This document shows, one piece after another, positions 24,444 through 26,738 of a stretch of DNA of 26,738 nucleotides. How positions within the stretch are numbered: the stretch's first letter is position 1; each line of letters opens with the position of its first letter. Under the pieces are notes generated by a model. The model saw only the letters and a list, made by a program, of their open reading frames with translations, was not told the DNA's origin and did no database searches. Source of the stretch: a virus; IMG/VR virus record IMGVR_UViG_3300046376_000068, positions 1-26,738 of that record; one strand, written 5' to 3'. The position numbers and the translations under genes are program-made.

Positions 24444-25447
24444 TTCATAGGTATAAAACTAAATATGTGTTTAATTGTATTTACATTCCAGCCGTTACCC
24501 AGCATCTTATATCGTTGGGTATTAGACACACCATTCGTATAATTATCAGGTACATTTTGTAATCTTTCACACTCTATGGGAGTTAATTTTCTGAATTGAT
24601 TTTGTTCATCAAGTAGTATATGCTCTTTAGTTAAAGATGTCGTTAGGCAATTTGATTTATCATCTTCTCGAGCGACTAATTCTTTTGCCCGGCGTGGCGA
24701 AAAATCCCTCTTGTGTATTTTCATGTATTCAGACCTGATTTTTTTAGCTTCTTCAGTTCTGCGTTCTGTAAATACTATTTGCCTCCTAGATTTTAAAAGG
24801 TACTGCTCTAATGATGTACCTTTCCAGTAATTAGCATCGATACAAAAGGATTTATCCCGATCAACAACCCCGCTTTCTAATATTGATGGCAAGAGGCACT
24901 CGGTATCTTTTGGCTGTTCAATGTTTGGAATATTAGTCCAGTAAAGCCTATCTCTATTTTGAGCAGATACCAAATTGCTATTTATCCTAATTGGTTTAAC
25001 TCCTAATATTTCACTAATCACATCCTGATACTTTTTAGCCATATTGACATTTTCCAAAAAGAATAATGTGCCCTCATTTTCAAGAATATTTGAGTTTAAT
25101 ATTCTTACAAACTCAAAAAATAATTTACTTCTCGGGTCTTCAAAATTAAGCTGTTTGCCAGCAAAACTAAACCCTTGGCATGGGCTACCGCCGATAATTA
25201 GGTCAATCTTGCCATCAAATACAAAATCGCCTGCTTCGCCATAGTGGATAACAGTATCGCCATAATATGGATTTAACCTAACTTTGGTAACATCGCCTAT
25301 ATGTACAATATCAGGCCAATTGGCTTTAGATACCTTAATAGCATAAGGGTCAATTTCACTTGCGAAATAATTTGTTACTGGAATACCTGCCCGTTCTAAG
25401 GCAATACGACCGCATGACATGCCGTCAAATAAACTTAATACATTCAT
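24419..25447 (-). CDS. DNA C5-cytosine methyltransferase (342 aa)
   Basis: Transfers a methyl group to C5 of cytosine in DNA. Motif I is VLSLFDGMSCGRIALERAG. Motif IV is GGSPCQGFSFAG, with the catalytic Cys in PCQ. Motif VI is FFLENV and motif VIII is AQNRDRLYW (QxRxR). The C-terminal motif region IX/X reads RKLTPIECERLQNVPDNYT and YKMLGNGWNV. The target-recognition region lies between about 190 and 280 and contains FSPRRAKELVAREDD. All core motifs are present, so it should be active. No matching restriction enzyme is visible, so it is an orphan and likely protects phage DNA. The start overlaps the upstream gene by four bases. Confidence 0.95.
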   Translation of the reverse strand: MNVLSLFDGMSCGRIALERAGIPVTNYFASEIDPYAIKVSKANWPDIVHIGDVTKVRLNPYYGDTVIHYGEAGDFVFDGKIDLIIGGSPCQGFSFAGKQLNFEDPRSKLFFEFVRILNSNILENEGTLFFLENVNMAKKYQDVISEILGVKPIRINSNLVSAQNRDRLYWTNIPNIEQPKDTECLLPSILESGVVDRDKSFCIDANYWKGTSLEQYLLKSRRQIVFTERRTEEAKKIRSEYMKIHKRDFSPRRAKELVAREDDKSNCLTTSLTKEHILLDEQNQFRKLTPIECERLQNVPDNYTNGVSNTQRYKMLGNGWNVNTIKHIFSFIPMKWASHSTK

Positions 25448-25719
25448 CTTACTTTATTTAAATACATCCCACACAAACACCTAAATGTTTCCTTAACAGT
25501 CCAGAAATGTAAAGTGTTGCATGATTTGCAGTATGTATAATTCTTTGCGTTTAAAGTCCATGCTAAATTATCAGCCAATTGATCTGTTTCGATTATGATT
25601 TGTGCGCGGCCTGATTGTTCGATAATTGGCCTACAATTAAGTGGCTGTAGCTTTGTTATCAACCTTTCCATTTTTGGGGGTGTCATTTTTAGGGATGGGG
25701 CGAAAATCATGCGGATCAT
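25444..25719 (-). CDS. Hypothetical protein with C-terminal cysteine pairs (91 aa)
   Basis: The C-terminal half carries CKSC (residues 64-67) and CLC (81-83), which could bind one zinc in a short ribbon. The N-terminal half includes MERLITKLQPLNCRP and strands (QIIIETDQL), suggesting a small alpha/beta domain. No family is recognised. The start ATG shares four bases with the stop of the upstream 60-aa gene (ATGA), and its stop overlaps the methyltransferase start. It therefore belongs to the early operon. A second start is possible three codons inside. Confidence 0.6.
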   Translation of the reverse strand: MIRMIFAPSLKMTPPKMERLITKLQPLNCRPIIEQSGRAQIIIETDQLADNLAWTLNAKNYTYCKSCNTLHFWTVKETFRCLCGMYLNKVR

Positions 25720-25898
25720 AGATACTTTGGGTCTGTTAACGTTATTTTAAATTGTTCAACATTTAATTTATACATAACAATCGTATGTATCGGTTCGCCT
25801 ATTTTAATTCCCCTATAAATCATGATACATCGATAGTAAATATCGCCGCTTACCAGAGTTGATTGCATGACCCTATATCTCTTTTTCATATACTCCAA
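25716..25898 (-). CDS. Small hypothetical protein (60 aa)
   Basis: This is a short, basic, strand-rich protein: VMQSTLVSGDIYYRCIMIYR, then IHTIVMYKLNVEQFKITL. It has no membrane segment or motif. Alternative starts are the Met at residue 4 and Met at residue 11. The frame overlaps the 84-aa gene by 13 bases at its start and the 91-aa gene by four bases at its end, typical of tightly packed early phage genes. Function unknown. Confidence 0.5.
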   Translation of the reverse strand: MEYMKKRYRVMQSTLVSGDIYYRCIMIYRGIKIGEPIHTIVMYKLNVEQFKITLTDPKYL

Positions 25899-26140
25899 AA
25901 TTCAACCCTACCAAACTTCTTAAATCTTTTCACAAACTTATCATCTGGACATTGTAAAGCCTGCTTAATCGCTGTAACAGAATTACGTGAACCGATATAT
26001 TTATGCAGCTTATTAGCTCTTAAAGTAGTGCGGTAATACCTACCGATATGATGATGTTTATTCGCTGTGAACCGAATTATAAACAGGTTATTTAACTGTT
26101 TTTCGGCTATTAGGTTTTTTAGTGTTGTACGGCTGTCCAT
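25886..26140 (-). CDS. Small basic hypothetical protein (84 aa)
   Basis: A strongly basic protein (many Lys, Arg and His) beginning MDSRTTLKNLIAEKQLNNLF, with a central His/Arg-rich strand region (ANKHHHIGRYYRTTLRANKL) and a C-terminal helix plus FKKFGRVEFW. The charge suggests nucleic-acid contact, but no family is recognised. It lies 62 nt after the hexapeptide protein stop and overlaps the next gene. Confidence 0.5.
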   Translation of the reverse strand: MDSRTTLKNLIAEKQLNNLFIIRFTANKHHHIGRYYRTTLRANKLHKYIGSRNSVTAIKQALQCPDDKFVKRFKKFGRVEFWSI

Positions 26141-26202
26141 GTACCGCCAAATCCCCGCTACTTAACATAGCGAGGCTGGCAGACCGGTATTAACTTGACA
26201 AA

Positions 26203-26738
26203 CTACACAGTATTATAATTAAAGTTATGAAACATTTCAGCCATAATGATATAGTTATAATATTCTTGTATTTGCTCGGTTTTGTAACTATTATCTTTAC
26301 CGATAGCCTCATACTTTTCTTTCCATTCAGGAATTGAATATTGATGACAACCAATTGAAAGCATATTATTGCCACAATAAGTAACAGAATGTTGTGTGCC
26401 ATTAATATAAAATCCGGTAAGTAATACAATTCCGTTCCCGATGCTGGCGTCGTCCCCGATGTTGGCGTCGTCCCCGATGTTGGCGTCGTTCCCGATGTTG
26501 GCGGCGTACCCGATTTTGGCGCGGTTCCCGATGCTGGCGTCGTACCCGATGTTGGCGCGGTACCCGATGTTGGCGTCGTCCCCGATGTTGGCGCGGTTCC
26601 CGATGTTGGCGGCGTACCCGATTTTGGCGCGGTACCCGATGTTGGCGTCGTCCCCGATGTTGGCGCGGTTCCCGATGTTGGCGTCGTCCCCGATTTTGGC
26701 GGCGTACCCGATTTTGGCGGCGTTCCCGATGTTGGCGG
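26203..26738 (-). CDS. Left-handed beta-helix (hexapeptide-repeat) protein, N-terminus cut by window edge
   Basis: The frame is open from the right edge to TAG at 26203-26205 (177 visible residues). About 17 consecutive hexapeptides of form A-[NKS]-I-G-[DNY]-[DAR] match the [LIV]-G-x4 rule of left-handed beta-helices, as in hexapeptide acyltransferases and gamma carbonic anhydrase-type proteins; about 5-6 full turns are visible. The C-terminal domain after the repeat reads TQHSVTYCGNNMLSIGCHQY, SIPEWKEKYEAIGKDNSYK, then a helix. This arrangement resembles a recurring phage and gut-element protein type with repeats followed by a '..IGC...IxEWxxxYxxIGxxxxYxxEQIxEYxxYI..' tail. No catalytic His/Asn of acyltransferases is visible, so a scaffold or binding role is likelier. 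Confidence 0.85.
   Translation of the reverse strand, partial: ANIGNAAKIGYAAKIGDDANIGNRANIGDDANIGYRAKIGYAANIGNRANIGDDANIGYRANIGYDASIGNRAKIGYAANIGNDANIGDDANIGDDASIGNGIVLLTGFYINGTQHSVTYCGNNMLSIGCHQYSIPEWKEKYEAIGKDNSYKTEQIQEYYNYIIMAEMFHNFNYNTV
26436..26738. repeat. 18-bp tandem repeat (16 full copies plus 15 bases), GC-rich
   Basis: Each 18-bp unit follows [act]CCCGATGTTGGCGTCGT with three variable points that change the encoded hexapeptide. About two thirds of bases are G or C, well above the rest of the window. Copies 4-5 equal copies 10-11 and copies 8-9 equal copies 12-13, so larger segmental duplications are present. Unit length is a multiple of three, so copy changes keep the frame. Confidence 0.95.

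Noticed and set aside
26153-26169. Small stem CGCTA/TAGCG after the hexapeptide gene
   Set aside because: The stem is only 5 bp and lacks a T-run on either strand, so it is not a convincing terminator.
26190-26429. 79-aa minus-strand ORF with hydrophobic stretches
   Set aside because: It is in another frame over the C-terminal domain of the hexapeptide protein, whose frame continues from the repeat and gives the better protein.
26436-26738. CRISPR-like array
   Set aside because: The repeats are contiguous 18-bp units without spacers, and they translate cleanly into hexapeptides.

Overview
The window reads as part of a tailed, siphovirus-type phage or prophage of a Bacteroidota host, probably Sphingobacteriaceae-like. 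That host call is an inference from three things: moderately AT-rich sequence, start codons preceded by A/T-rich stretches with no clear Shine-Dalgarno, and resemblance of the proteins to Bacteroidota phage families. Almost every gene lies on the minus strand, so the functional order runs from the right end to the left end. No integrase, lysis gene, tRNA or CRISPR array was seen. Both window ends cut through genes.

Right part (26738 to about 20290), early and replication genes: the C-terminal part of a left-handed beta-helix (hexapeptide-repeat) protein encoded by a GC-rich 18-bp tandem repeat; three small unknown genes; an orphan C5-cytosine DNA methyltransferase; a CHC2/Toprim primase with a degenerate zinc site; a zinc-ribbon protein; a VRR-NUC nuclease; a 56-aa helix-turn-helix protein with a palindrome just upstream; an SF3-type helicase; then a cluster of TTTGTAAY repeats in both orientations that looks like an iteron or origin region; and a 90-aa unknown gene.

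Middle part (20233 to 10745), packaging, head and first tail genes: small terminase, a free-standing GIY-YIG homing endonuclease, large terminase, portal, two small linked genes, prohead protease, HK97-fold major capsid protein, a 76-aa protein, a secreted-type 136-aa protein, a head-tail connector, a probable tail terminator, the probable major tail protein and two small genes. This block ends at a strong minus-strand terminator (10718-10741).

A plus-strand cassette (10335-10714) follows. It holds a 24-aa one-pass membrane peptide translationally linked to a 102-aa Cys-rich protein. It sits between two minus-oriented GC-rich terminators and has the look of an inserted accessory ('moron') unit.

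Left part (10044 to 1), tail genes: a 40-aa ORF, a 146-aa neck or tail-joining candidate, a 202-aa candidate tail chaperone, the 908-aa tape measure protein, three large or medium tail-tip/baseplate-type proteins (one with a tail-collar-like C-terminus) and a long tail-fibre-like protein with a Sec signal peptide that runs off the left end. Genes in the blocks commonly overlap by 1-25 nt (ATGA or TAATG junctions), so translation is probably coupled.
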